A stretch of DNA of 13,090 bases from positions 1-13,090 of the forward strand of contig JAISZE010000022.1 in NCBI GenBank assembly GCA_031269405.1, read 5' to 3'. Source of the DNA: Treponema sp. (GTDB taxonomy: Bacteria > Spirochaetota > Spirochaetia > Treponematales > Breznakiellaceae). A program made the position numbers and the translations under genes. Position 1 is the stretch's first letter. Each line of letters starts with the position of its first letter. Positions 1 through 12,343 of this stretch are shown piece after piece. The notes beneath the pieces were generated by a model. It was not told the origin of the DNA. It worked only from the letters and a program-made list of their open reading frames with translations, and searched no databases.

Positions 1-7
1 CCTTACA

Positions 8-1279
8 TCACCCCAATAAAAAGCAGCCTGCCTTGTCATATCCCGTCAGCGTAACATATTCCGCTAAATGGTCTTCGCGGTAGGTCCGCCCGTAGAAATG
101 GGTCGCAAAACGGCCCGATTCCTGCCGGTACACGTTGCCCTCTATTATAAACTGCTCTTTGTATTTTTCGCCGATCACAGACATTACTGCGGCTCCCGTA
201 TCCGGCACACCGGCAAAAACATTATTTCTGATGGTACAATAAATCTCCCCCGGAGGCAGTTCGCTCTCGATAAACCAGATAAGAATGAACCAGCCGTCAT
301 GGCAATCGTCAGGGACGCCGGGTAACTCGTGTATTCTCGTCGCCTCGCCCTGGAGGGTAAAGGGGCCGCCTGCTTCCAGGAATACGTTGTTTTCGACAAA
401 TATGTCCTTTGAAGAAGGTCCCCGCCATTCGTAGGCGCAAAGCCCGCACCGTAAAAATACGTTGCTGCGGATATAAAAGCGTTCCGGCACAGCGCTTTTC
501 CCAAACTCGCCCTGGTGGGTTACCGCGCTGTCGTAAATATCCCTGAATACGCAGTGTTCCACCACGCAGTCTTCAGCGCCGTTCCAAAACTCGACGGCGT
601 TCCCATACCTGAGCTTCCGTGAGAGATCGAACATCGCGCCGCCTATGTATTGAAAAAGACAGTTGCGGATATGAACATGGGCGCCAAAATCCGTTGTGTA
701 ACCGTGAATGCCTGTCTTTTCAACAGTAAAATGTTCAAAGATGATGTAACGCCTGCCCATGACGGCGCCTTTTTCTTTTTGTGTCAGGATCTCAATGGAT
801 TGATAGACTTCAGCGGGATTCCCGGCGCTTGCCAGGTACAGTTCCTTAGGCATCCGCTTCGCCTCGTCATCATCGTAGGCGGAAAAAAAATACTCCCCCT
901 GGGAAAGGAGCCGATCCCGTGACCACCGGAGCTTGCCGAAAGAAGAACCGCCGTTGAAAACAAAGCCGCATACATCCCCGTCAACAGCGCCGCGGAAGCG
1001 CCAGATTCCCGGCGACGATTCAGCCCACATCGCGGCGTTGCCGCCGTCTACCGAAGGATTGATCACCGGGTTAGGCCCCTGGCCGTAGGCGCTGTAGGTG
1101 ATATACCCGGTTTCATCACCATCGCAGAGTTTAAGGGCATCGCGGATCACCGATCCCCTCTTAAAAAGGACGCTGTCTCCGGGGCGGAAAACCCTACCCG
1201 CAATAGTCTTTAGCGGTGCGGACTCGTTTGTGCCGTCAGCGTTGTCGTTTCCGTTTTGCGAATCAATGTAATACGTCAT
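8..1279 (-). CDS. Right-handed parallel beta-helix protein (pectate-lyase-like fold)
   Basis: A 423-residue protein. The N-terminal cap (residues 1-75) has the pattern usual in beta-helix carbohydrate-active proteins: YYIDSQNGNDNADGT near the start, then APLKTI, RPGDSVLFKRG (32-42) and the YGQGPNPVI turn (65-73). At least six beta-rungs with the pattern hydrophobic-x-R/E-x-N/C-x-F are visible at about residues 202-211, 238-248, 268-277, 293-302, 348-357 and 377-386. The start ATG is preceded by an excellent ribosome-binding site (GGAGGAATAAC, then ATG). There is no signal peptide, so the product appears cytoplasmic, which is unusual because many relatives are exported. Family knowledge suggests a polysaccharide lyase, epimerase or glycosidase-like role, but I see no identifiable catalytic triad and do not assign a substrate. 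It lies downstream of a beta-galactosidase on the same strand, which supports a sugar-related role. The stop is TGA at 8-10, so the gene is complete. Confidence 0.8.
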   Translation of the reverse strand: MTYYIDSQNGNDNADGTNESAPLKTIAGRVFRPGDSVLFKRGSVIRDALKLCDGDETGYITYSAYGQGPNPVINPSVDGGNAAMWAESSPGIWRFRGAVDGDVCGFVFNGGSSFGKLRWSRDRLLSQGEYFFSAYDDDEAKRMPKELYLASAGNPAEVYQSIEILTQKEKGAVMGRRYIIFEHFTVEKTGIHGYTTDFGAHVHIRNCLFQYIGGAMFDLSRKLRYGNAVEFWNGAEDCVVEHCVFRDIYDSAVTHQGEFGKSAVPERFYIRSNVFLRCGLCAYEWRGPSSKDIFVENNVFLEAGGPFTLQGEATRIHELPGVPDDCHDGWFILIWFIESELPPGEIYCTIRNNVFAGVPDTGAAVMSVIGEKYKEQFIIEGNVYRQESGRFATHFYGRTYREDHLAEYVTLTGYDKAGCFLLG

Positions 1280-1314
1280 GTTATTCCTCCATTCTTTGCC
1301 TGTTTATGTTTAGT

Positions 1315-1349
1315 GTCTGTCCACAAAGTCGGTTACTTTGTGGACAGAC
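1315..1349. repeat. Perfect 15-bp inverted repeat, outer hairpin A of the element
   Basis: The arms GTCTGTCCACAAAGT (1315-1329) and ACTTTGTGGACAGAC (1335-1349) are separated by a 5-base loop. Either transcribed strand would fold into a very stable stem. The first nine bases of the arm also begin the hairpin at 1427-1460, while the inner six base pairs differ. Confidence 0.9.
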
Positions 1350-1351
1350 CG

Positions 1352-1413
1352 CGGACTTTAGTCCGATGCATTTTTTCGCCAAGGAACCTTCGGTTCCCAG
1401 GCTACAAAAATGC
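1352..1413. repeat. Inner stem-loops B and C of the element
   Basis: Stem B is CGGACT-TT-AGTCCG (1352-1365). Stem C is an interrupted long hairpin: outer arms GCATTTTT (1368-1375) and AAAAATGC (1406-1413), middle GCC/GGC (1378-1380 and 1400-1402), and inner GGAACC-TTC-GGTTCC (1383-1397). The short T run after stem C on the plus strand (1415-1420) and the A-rich arms could give it some terminator activity, but neither side has a textbook G+C stem followed by a U tract. Confidence 0.75.
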
Positions 1414-1426
1414 CTTTTTTAAGGTA

Positions 1427-1460
1427 GTCTGTCCATAATGTGTCTACATTATGGACAGAC
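1427..1460. repeat. Perfect 15-bp inverted repeat, outer hairpin D of the element
   Basis: The arms GTCTGTCCATAATGT (1427-1441) and ACATTATGGACAGAC (1446-1460) enclose a 4-base loop. This hairpin forms 6 bases after the lacZ stop codon in the lacZ transcript. It may therefore protect the lacZ mRNA 3' end or attenuate read-through into the beta-helix gene; that function is inference. Confidence 0.9.
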
Positions 1461-1465
1461 ACTAT

Positions 1466-6722
<5,257 letters not shown>

Positions 6723-6734
6723 ATAAAATTCCTC

Positions 6735-8546
6735 TTAAAAATCTTCTCTGTTTCCGGTCTGCAAGTCGAAGATACGGCGGTAAGCGCCGTTCAGCGCCAG
6801 GAGTTCCGCATGAGAACCCAATTCCTCTACCACCCCGTCCTGGAGCACCAGTATCTCGTCAGCCTGCATAAGGCTTGAAATACGGTGCGAGATGATGATC
6901 ACCGCCGCGTCTTTGACCCATTTCCTTATAGAAGAGCGGATCTTCGCGTCAGTTTCGGTATCCACTGCCGAAAGGCTGTCGTCGAAGATCACCACCCGTG
7001 GAGCGGAGGCTAGCATGCGGGCGATAGCCACCCGCTGTTTCTGGCCTCCCGAAAGGGTAACCCCGCGTTCACCGACGACGGTTTCATAACCTTCTGCAAA
7101 CTCCATGATAGTCCCGTCCACCTGGGCCGCCGCCGCGACGCTCCGTATATCCTCAATGCCCATGCCGGGCTTCCCCGCAGCGATGTTTTCCCTGATAGTC
7201 TTGGAAAAGAGGAAAGGCTCCTGGAGGCACAGGCCCACGGCCCGGCGCAGATGGCGGCGCTCGTAACAGCGTATGTCCGCGCCGTCCACCGTAACGCGCC
7301 CGGAACCTTCAGGAACATCGTAAAGCCTGGAGATGAGATGCACCAGCGTGGACTTCCCCGATCCGGTGCTCCCGAGTATGGCCAGCGTCTTGCCGGGCCT
7401 TATGTCAAAGGAAATATTTTTCAGCACCGGTTCGCCCGTTCCATAGGCAAAGGTAACGTCTTCAAAACGGATCTCCCCTTTGATGCAAGGCTGTACGGCT
7501 GAAGCGGGGTCAGTCTCGGGCTCCGTAGCCAGTATGTCCCGCACCCGCCCGGCGCTTACCAGGGTTTTTGAAAGATCCGAGAGGATCTGCCCCAGTTGAC
7601 GCACAGGCCAGATCATCCAGTTGCAGTAGGAGTAAAAAGCCAGAAAGGTGCCCGGCGAAAGCTCGCCCTGCACACTCCGGTAAACACCTGCCGCTACGAT
7701 GATGGCAAGCTGGAGCCCTGAGATAAAATCGCCGCCGCCCCAAAAAAGGCCCAGCATCTTTCCGATACGAATCCACAAATCGGCGTAGGTTTTGGTCCTC
7801 TGGGAAAAGCGTTCCATCTCGTAAGACTCCCTGCCAAAAGCCCGGACCACCCGGACGCCGGTATAGTTCTCCTGAGCGCAGGCCTGCATCATCCCTTCAG
7901 CAGCGTCAGCTTTGGTGAACTGCCGGGACACGTGCCTGAAAAACACGAAAGAAAACACGACAATCACCGGGATGAGGATCAGCGCCACAAGGGACATAAA
8001 GACATCCATGGAGAACATCAGGAACAGGGCCACCATAAGGACGCAGAAAGTCCGCATCAGTTCCGAAAGCTGGTTCTGGATAAAATTGCGGATATTGTCC
8101 ACATCCGAGGTGCAGCGCTGGATAATGTCCCCGGTCTGGCAGCTTACGTGCCAGTCGTAGGACAGTTTCTGGATATGACCGTACAGGGTGTTCCGCAGCC
8201 TCCACGCCGCGATCTCCCCTACTTCGATGCTGGTGTAACTTCTTACGCCGTTGAGGATACCTGATAAAAAGGCGGCCGCCAGGGTAAGGAGGGCGCAGAT
8301 CCACAGGTTCTGCCGCAGCGCGGCGGTCCCGCCAAGGGCGTCTACAAAACGCGCCACAAAAGCCGGGGCGTCCAGCGGCGCGTCGCCGATTACGGAGTCG
8401 ATCGTATAACGGATAATCTGGGGCGACAGAAAGGAGAACGCCACGGTTCCGAACGTGGCAGCGCAGCAAATAAAAAAACTGAAACGGCGATCTTCCACCG
8501 CTGCGGCTATCATAGCCGGCCTGCTTTTTGTCCAGGGTAATTTCAT
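6735..8546 (-). CDS. ABC exporter half-transporter, degenerate Walker B subunit of a heterodimer
   Basis: A 603-residue half-transporter starting at the ATG of MKLPWTKSRP. The reading frame stays open further upstream to 8834, but that stretch overlaps the preceding gene in another frame and looks like shadow coding. The chosen ATG lies 10 bp after the preceding stop codon, with AAGG about ten bases before it. Membrane segments lie at about 22-45, 80-100, 163-205 and 275-312. Walker A GSTGSGKST is at 392-400, the Q-loop Gln at 442, a canonical LSGGQ signature at 498-502 and the H-loop His at 554. Walker B reads VVIFDD (518-523), with Asp523 replacing the catalytic Glu. That is the hallmark of the degenerate subunit in TM287/288- and BmrCD-like heterodimers. 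Its canonical signature would complete the active site formed with the other subunit. Confidence 0.92.
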   Translation of the reverse strand: MKLPWTKSRPAMIAAAVEDRRFSFFICCAATFGTVAFSFLSPQIIRYTIDSVIGDAPLDAPAFVARFVDALGGTAALRQNLWICALLTLAAAFLSGILNGVRSYTSIEVGEIAAWRLRNTLYGHIQKLSYDWHVSCQTGDIIQRCTSDVDNIRNFIQNQLSELMRTFCVLMVALFLMFSMDVFMSLVALILIPVIVVFSFVFFRHVSRQFTKADAAEGMMQACAQENYTGVRVVRAFGRESYEMERFSQRTKTYADLWIRIGKMLGLFWGGGDFISGLQLAIIVAAGVYRSVQGELSPGTFLAFYSYCNWMIWPVRQLGQILSDLSKTLVSAGRVRDILATEPETDPASAVQPCIKGEIRFEDVTFAYGTGEPVLKNISFDIRPGKTLAILGSTGSGKSTLVHLISRLYDVPEGSGRVTVDGADIRCYERRHLRRAVGLCLQEPFLFSKTIRENIAAGKPGMGIEDIRSVAAAAQVDGTIMEFAEGYETVVGERGVTLSGGQKQRVAIARMLASAPRVVIFDDSLSAVDTETDAKIRSSIRKWVKDAAVIIISHRISSLMQADEILVLQDGVVEELGSHAELLALNGAYRRIFDLQTGNREDF

Positions 8547-8556
8547 ATAAACCGCC

Positions 8557-9213
8557 TTAATCCGCCGTTCCCCTAAGGGCCAGCGCAAGTTCTTTCCAGA
8601 CCAGTTGATCCCCTTCAGGGAGCTGGGCAAATTCCTCCTGCCTTCCATAAGCCGAAAGTTCAATGAACTGCCCTGTCCGCCTGAGGAGCTCTTTGAATTT
8701 CGTTTCATGGAAATCTTTAAGCCACTCGGGGACCTGGCGTTCCCTGCCTTTAGGCGTAAAGAGAAGCCTCGAATAATGAGGGGCGCAGAGCCCTTCGGAA
8801 GCGCAGAATGTCTTCCTGAGCTCTTGCTCTTCAACGCTGTCCCCTGTAGCAGAAGCGAGGAAACTCAAGTACTCTTCTTCGATCCTGTCCCGTTCCACAC
8901 AGACCGGGCAGCGTCCCCCGGGACGCCAGGGCTTGTGTTTTTCAAAAGAAGCGATCCGGTCTTCCAGAATGTCCCTGCCGAGGATCGCCACAGCAAGGCC
9001 GTCCCTAAAAGCCGCGAGGTTTCGGGAATGAAAATCGCAGAACCCCCCTGCGGCGCGGTGGTCCGCCCTGAATACCCTGTCCGAAACATGCTCGAAGAGC
9101 ATGTTGTCGATGTACCGCTCAGCCCTGTCCGCCACGATGCGGCACAAAGGGCAGCCCGGTTTTACCGAAGCTTTTTCAAGCTCGAAAAAATTAATATGTT
9201 TATCAACAGCCAT
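8557..9213 (-). CDS. DUF6062-like Cys-rich protein, probably metal binding
   Basis: A 218-residue soluble protein with no signal peptide or membrane segment. It shows two related modules. The first is CPLC (21-24) followed by GFCDFH (57-62). The second is CPVC (102-105) followed by GLCAPH (141-146). CPxC plus GxC-x2-H gives two C2/CH-type sets of metal ligands, suggesting zinc or iron-sulfur binding. I recall the same layout in the DUF6062 family of anaerobes, whose function is unknown. The name comes from memory and is less certain than the motif. The start has a good AAGGAATAATC ribosome-binding site. It directly precedes the heterodimeric ABC exporter (10-bp gap), so it may be a cytosolic partner or sensor for it. 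In the 91 bp upstream (9214-9304) I see only an AT-rich stretch and no confident promoter. Confidence 0.75.
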   Translation of the reverse strand: MAVDKHINFFELEKASVKPGCPLCRIVADRAERYIDNMLFEHVSDRVFRADHRAAGGFCDFHSRNLAAFRDGLAVAILGRDILEDRIASFEKHKPWRPGGRCPVCVERDRIEEEYLSFLASATGDSVEEQELRKTFCASEGLCAPHYSRLLFTPKGRERQVPEWLKDFHETKFKELLRRTGQFIELSAYGRQEEFAQLPEGDQLVWKELALALRGTAD

Positions 9214-9304
9214 GATTATTCCTTTAATAATAATAGTATGGAAACGTTTATACTTCAGTTGTCGGAGGCGCTCGTGATGCGATTGCAGGAACCGGCCAGT
9301 TCCC

Positions 9305-10021
9305 TCACACTCCCCTGGTCTCTACCCTGCCGTCGCTGCGGCCAATAAAAACCGCGGGACTGAAGCCCCCTGGAGGACCTGAAAAAAAACCGTTCTCCAC
9401 GACTCCGGGAATACGGTTAAGTTCCGTTTCCAGGGCCGCAGGGTCAACAGGTTCCTTAAAACGTACGTCCAGGAGCAGGTTGCCGTGATCGGTGATCACC
9501 GGGCCGGCCTTGCGCAGCGCTTCCCTCAGGATCACTTCGGCCCCAAGGCTTTCAAGGACCCTGCTTACAGGGATCCTGGCTTCAGGGACAACCTCGACAG
9601 GAACCGGGAATTTGAGCCCCAGGTTCTCCACAGTCTTGGACTCGTCTATCACCAGGGCGTAAGACACCGATGCGTAAGCCACGATTTTTTCCAGAAGCAA
9701 CGCGCCGCCGCCGCCTTTGACGCAGCGGTTCAGGGGATCCACTTCGTCAGCGCCGTCAATAGTAAGATCCAGCTCTCCGTTAATCTCCCGGGAATTAAGG
9801 GTAAAAAGGGGAATGCCCCATTTTTCACATTCAATGATTGTCTGGAAACTGGTAGGCACTGCCAGTATGCCCCGGAGTTTCCCCTCCGCAAGAAGGGCGC
9901 CTACCTGCTGTACCGCAGGAATAGCCGTGGATCCCGTCCCCAAGCCCAGCTTCATCCCGCTTTTTACCAGAGCGTCAACTGCGGCTTTTCCGGCCTGTTT
10001 CTTCATTTCTTTTTGATCCAT
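9305..10021 (-). CDS. rpiA: Ribose-5-phosphate isomerase A
   Basis: A 238-residue cytosolic enzyme that interconverts ribose 5-phosphate and ribulose 5-phosphate in the pentose phosphate pathway. Family motifs are in order: GLGTGST (26-32), TIDGADEVD (87-95), KGGGGALLLEKI (102-113) with the catalytic Glu111, DESK (126-129) and DHGN (178-181). The length is close to the family norm. The C-terminal PGVVENGFFSG segment is typical, with a slightly extended tail. The start ATG has a GGAGGG ribosome-binding site eight bases upstream. It lies 27 bp after aroDE and is probably co-transcribed with it. The pentose phosphate pathway supplies erythrose 4-phosphate to the shikimate pathway, so the pairing is metabolically sensible. 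Confidence 0.97.
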   Translation of the reverse strand: MDQKEMKKQAGKAAVDALVKSGMKLGLGTGSTAIPAVQQVGALLAEGKLRGILAVPTSFQTIIECEKWGIPLFTLNSREINGELDLTIDGADEVDPLNRCVKGGGGALLLEKIVAYASVSYALVIDESKTVENLGLKFPVPVEVVPEARIPVSRVLESLGAEVILREALRKAGPVITDHGNLLLDVRFKEPVDPAALETELNRIPGVVENGFFSGPPGGFSPAVFIGRSDGRVETRGV

Positions 10022-10048
10022 AACTTTTTCCCTCCATCTCTCCAGATT

Positions 10049-11557
10049 CTAAAATCCCACCCTGTTGATAAGCGAAGGCGGAAACTCCTTTCCTGTATAA
10101 TACTTGTACTGATACCGGGCCTGCCGGAGCAGCATATCATAACCGTTAAGAATACGGCAGCCAGCAGCCTCGGCCCGCCGGAGGCAGCGAGTCTTTTCAG
10201 GCTTGTAAACCACATCCATCACCAGTTCCTTCCCCTTGAACTGGTAAAACTCTATAGGATCCGCGCCGGCGTCGGGATCCATCCCTACAGAGGTAGTCTG
10301 GATGATAATACCGGCGTACCTGTCCATCATGGCGATACCCTGGGCGTCCAGCCCTGACCATGCGAAACGGTAGGGAAGCGCCACTTCCCGGGCCCGCGCT
10401 GCCGTCCTGTTCAGTATAAGGGCCTTCCCTTTAAGGCGGTACACTTCCGCCGCTACTGCCCTTGCGGCGCCGCCCGCGCCTATAATGGTAATTTTCCTGC
10501 CCCTGAGATCCCTGCGGCCCGAAAATTCAAGGAGCGAGTCTGAAAAGCCCTGGGCGTCGGTATTGTAACCCATCCAGCCCTGGGGACCGGCTACGATAGT
10601 ATTACAGGCGCCTATAGAGTTTACCTGTTCGGACTTGTAGGAAAGGAACGGGATAACCGCTTCCTTGTAAGGGACAGTTACCGATACCCCGGCGATTCCC
10701 AATACCTCCGCAAGACGCAGGAAAGACTGGATGGAATCCGCGGGAACAGGGACATAAACCGCATCGGTATTTTCTATGCTGAAGATGGAATTGAAAAAAG
10801 AGGGGCTCGCCGAAACTTTGAGGGGATATCCGGTTACAGCGAAAATCCTGGTCTTTTTGGTAATCTCCCGGAAACGGTATGTTTCCGCCATCTCCTTGGG
10901 ATCCAACTGCCCCGATGCGGCTACAGGAAAATCAGCCTCCCCTTTCACCGCCGCATAGCTCAGGTGGGACCCCATATATTCCGCCAGGATGCGGGTATTG
11001 GTCCCGTAATCCCCCATACAGAGGAGGATCTTTTCCCTGCCGGATGTTTCCTTCGCAGCCTGGTACACCCTGAGGACATCGTCAAGGTTCCGGGGCATAA
11101 CCGCAGCCTTGGCAAGCTCGTCCCCTACCCGCCCCAGGGCCCTGAGCTTTCCTGCAAGATCGGAATCCACTCCCTGCATATTATGGTAAGAACGGATGAT
11201 TCTGGTCCCAAAAGTACGGGCCGCTTCTTCGAGGCTTGGAACCTCAAGATCCTCCTCAAGATCCACATACGCAAAATTGCGGCGCCGGTCCGCTTCGGCA
11301 AAAGCCAGCCCTTTGGAAAGTATGGTGATTCTGGCCCCTTCGCCGCCTATAAATTTCCCGCCGTCGATACTCCGCCTGATGGTCAGTATTACCGGAAGGC
11401 CCGCCATTTCAGGGAAGCGGCGGAGCCGGAACCGTTCGTCAGGATCCAGGCAATCCGCCCGGAGTTCGGCTATGTCAACGTATTTCCGGTATTTTTCGAG
11501 AATCTCTAAATCCCGCTCAAGGGTACGCCCTGTCAGGCACAGGCATATTTTTGCCAT
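10049..11557 (-). CDS. aroDE: Bifunctional 3-dehydroquinate dehydratase / shikimate dehydrogenase
   Basis: A 502-residue fusion catalysing two consecutive shikimate-pathway steps: 3-dehydroquinate to 3-dehydroshikimate, then NADPH-dependent reduction to shikimate. The N-terminal half (1-230) is a type I dehydratase, with ELR (31-33), His125 in RSYHNM and Schiff-base Lys150 in ELAKAAVMP. The C-terminal half is AroE. It has the substrate-binding Ser249 and Ser251 in GYPLKVSASP, catalytic Lys298 in VTVPYKE, GACNT (316-320), Asp334 in YNTDAQGF, the nucleotide-binding GAGGAA (360-365), and Gln479 near the end. The order AroD-AroE is the one known from chlamydiae, plants and some spirochetes. A GGATAAG ribosome-binding site precedes the ATG. 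Spacing to both neighbours is short, so it sits inside an operon. All key residues are present, so it should be active. Confidence 0.96.
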   Translation of the reverse strand: MAKICLCLTGRTLERDLEILEKYRKYVDIAELRADCLDPDERFRLRRFPEMAGLPVILTIRRSIDGGKFIGGEGARITILSKGLAFAEADRRRNFAYVDLEEDLEVPSLEEAARTFGTRIIRSYHNMQGVDSDLAGKLRALGRVGDELAKAAVMPRNLDDVLRVYQAAKETSGREKILLCMGDYGTNTRILAEYMGSHLSYAAVKGEADFPVAASGQLDPKEMAETYRFREITKKTRIFAVTGYPLKVSASPSFFNSIFSIENTDAVYVPVPADSIQSFLRLAEVLGIAGVSVTVPYKEAVIPFLSYKSEQVNSIGACNTIVAGPQGWMGYNTDAQGFSDSLLEFSGRRDLRGRKITIIGAGGAARAVAAEVYRLKGKALILNRTAARAREVALPYRFAWSGLDAQGIAMMDRYAGIIIQTTSVGMDPDAGADPIEFYQFKGKELVMDVVYKPEKTRCLRRAEAAGCRILNGYDMLLRQARYQYKYYTGKEFPPSLINRVGF

Positions 11558-11579
11558 TTCTTATCCTATTGCTTCCATC

Positions 11580-12035
11580 CTAAAAGCCGGAACGGAAAAT
11601 AAATATATCCGATACGTTTCCGGTCCCGTCAAAATTACATCTCATCGTTACAGGCCAGTTCAAGCCGCCCAGAGAGCAGAGGACGTGATCCCCCTTATCC
11701 GAAACCCCTTCCCCGAGGGCTAGAAAAACAGCGCTTTTGGGATCCCCCGCCCGGATCCGGTAGGCCGATTTAAGCCCTATCTGCCAGACCCTGTCCCTGA
11801 AGACATAAAAATCCCCCTGGGGATAAACAAAGACCACGTCATCCTGCCATTCCTCAAGCCCCCGGACCGCGTAAACCGCCTGGGGGACGCCGAAGCGCCC
11901 TATGAGCTCTTCCAAGGTAAGGCCGATAAAAGAAGCCGGCTCCCCGGCCTGGGAAGCAGGCGTTCCTGTCTGGGCCCATACCGGCGGGACCAGCAGGACC
12001 AGCAACAAAGCCGCACCAGGGATATAAAGACGCAT
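11580..12035 (-). CDS. Small exported protein of unknown function
   Basis: A 151-residue protein with a clear signal peptide ([21 protein letters not shown], cleavage near AQT at 21-22). It has no lipobox cysteine, so it is predicted to be a free periplasmic or secreted protein. The mature part begins with a Thr/Pro/Ala-rich linker. A compact domain follows, with [16 protein letters not shown] (36-51) and repeated short beta-like stretches ([21 protein letters not shown]). I do not recognise a named family. The style resembles conserved small proteins I associate with treponemes, from memory only. A GGAG lies 12 bases before the ATG, a rather long spacing. It is the first gene of the minus-strand cluster, 22 bp ahead of aroDE. 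A promoter upstream could not be fixed confidently. Confidence 0.75.
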   Translation of the reverse strand: MRLYIPGAALLLVLLVPPVWAQTGTPASQAGEPASFIGLTLEELIGRFGVPQAVYAVRGLEEWQDDVVFVYPQGDFYVFRDRVWQIGLKSAYRIRAGDPKSAVFLALGEGVSDKGDHVLCSLGGLNWPVTMRCNFDGTGNVSDIFIFRSGF

Positions 12036-12066
12036 TTTATTACTCTACTCCACATAAGGCGCTGAT

Positions 12067-12087
12067 TCAAGCCATAGTATGCCTCCT
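12067..12087 (-). promoter_or_regulatory. Perfect ribosome-binding site followed by a two-codon ORF (Met-Ala-stop)
   Basis: On the minus strand AGGAGG (12082-12087) is followed after six bases by ATG GCT TGA (12067-12075). The Shine-Dalgarno match and spacing are better than for any real gene in the window. It lies 31 bp before the exported-protein gene. It is either a minimal leader ORF or the stranded start of a deleted gene. Confidence 0.45.
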
Positions 12088-12121
12088 GTAGAGCACATTT
12101 TTGGGGATATATAAGTACGCC

Positions 12122-12144
12122 GTACCGGCGCAATTTTACGGTAC
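12122..12144. repeat. Short inverted repeat upstream of the exported-protein gene
   Basis: GTACCG (12122-12127) and CGGTAC (12139-12144) are separated by 11 bases. The centre-to-centre spacing (17 bp) would suit a dimeric DNA-binding protein, but six-base arms can arise by chance. It directly abuts the 21-bp repeat array. Confidence 0.35.
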
Positions 12145-12147
12145 AAG

Positions 12148-12336
12148 TAGACCCTTCCGCCGTATCGTTAGACCCTTCTACCCTGGAGTTAGACCCTTTT
12201 ACTCTGGAGTTAGACCCTTTTGCCTTGGAGTTAGACCCTTCTGTCCCGGAGTTAGACCCTTCTGTCTTGGAGTTAGACCCTTTTGTCCCGGAGTTAGACC
12301 CTTTTATCGCGTAATTAGACCCTTTTGCGGTGTGTT
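12148..12336. repeat. Minisatellite: nine tandem 21-bp units
   Basis: TAGACCCTT recurs at 12148, 12169, 12190, 12211, 12232, 12253, 12274, 12295 and 12316, an exact 21-bp period. The first nine bases are invariant. Copies 2-7 end in GGAGT, while copies 1, 8 and 9 diverge in the second half, as expected for an array homogenised in the middle. A variable block of about 7 bases lies between. The period equals seven codons and about two DNA turns, so both strands read open, giving KGSNSxx heptads on minus and VRPFCPG heptads on plus. I see no start signal to support translation. With neighbouring sites this accounts for the gene-free stretch 12036-12415. Confidence 0.92.
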
Positions 12337-12343
12337 GGCAGAA

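Larger units (their letters stand above)
1311..1464. mobile_element. 154-bp MITE-like element with 13-bp terminal inverted repeats
   Basis: The left end TAGTGTCTGTCCA (1311-1323) is the exact reverse complement of the right end TGGACAGACACTA (1452-1464). The element starts and ends in TA, as expected for a Tc1/mariner/IS630-type insertion with a duplicated TA target. It has no credible ORF. Almost all of it can fold: hairpins at 1315-1349, 1352-1365, 1368-1413 and 1427-1460. The nonamer GTCTGTCCA occurs four times, twice in each orientation. The right end lies one base from the lacZ stop codon (1466-1468), and the left end lies 31 bp from the next gene's start codon. Seen: repeats, folding potential and position. 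Inferred: mobility. A structured intergenic repeat of REP/BIME type is the alternative. Confidence 0.7.

Noticed and set aside
8547..8834. In-frame upstream extension of the ABC half-transporter by 96 residues
   Set aside because: It overlaps the Cys-rich protein gene in another frame and reads as Ser/Arg/Lys-rich shadow sequence. The ATG at 8546 has a suitable ribosome-binding site and gives a normal N-terminus.
9288..9303. Possible terminator GGAAC...GTTCC after rpiA
   Set aside because: Five-base arms and no U tract on the minus strand; too weak to support.
12088..12147. Promoter for the exported-protein/aroDE/rpiA cluster
   Set aside because: A TATATA-like stretch is present on the minus strand, but no -35 hexamer lies at a convincing distance.
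12148..12336. CRISPR array
   Set aside because: Units are contiguous 21-mers with a 9-base constant part and no unique spacers of normal length; no cas gene is seen.
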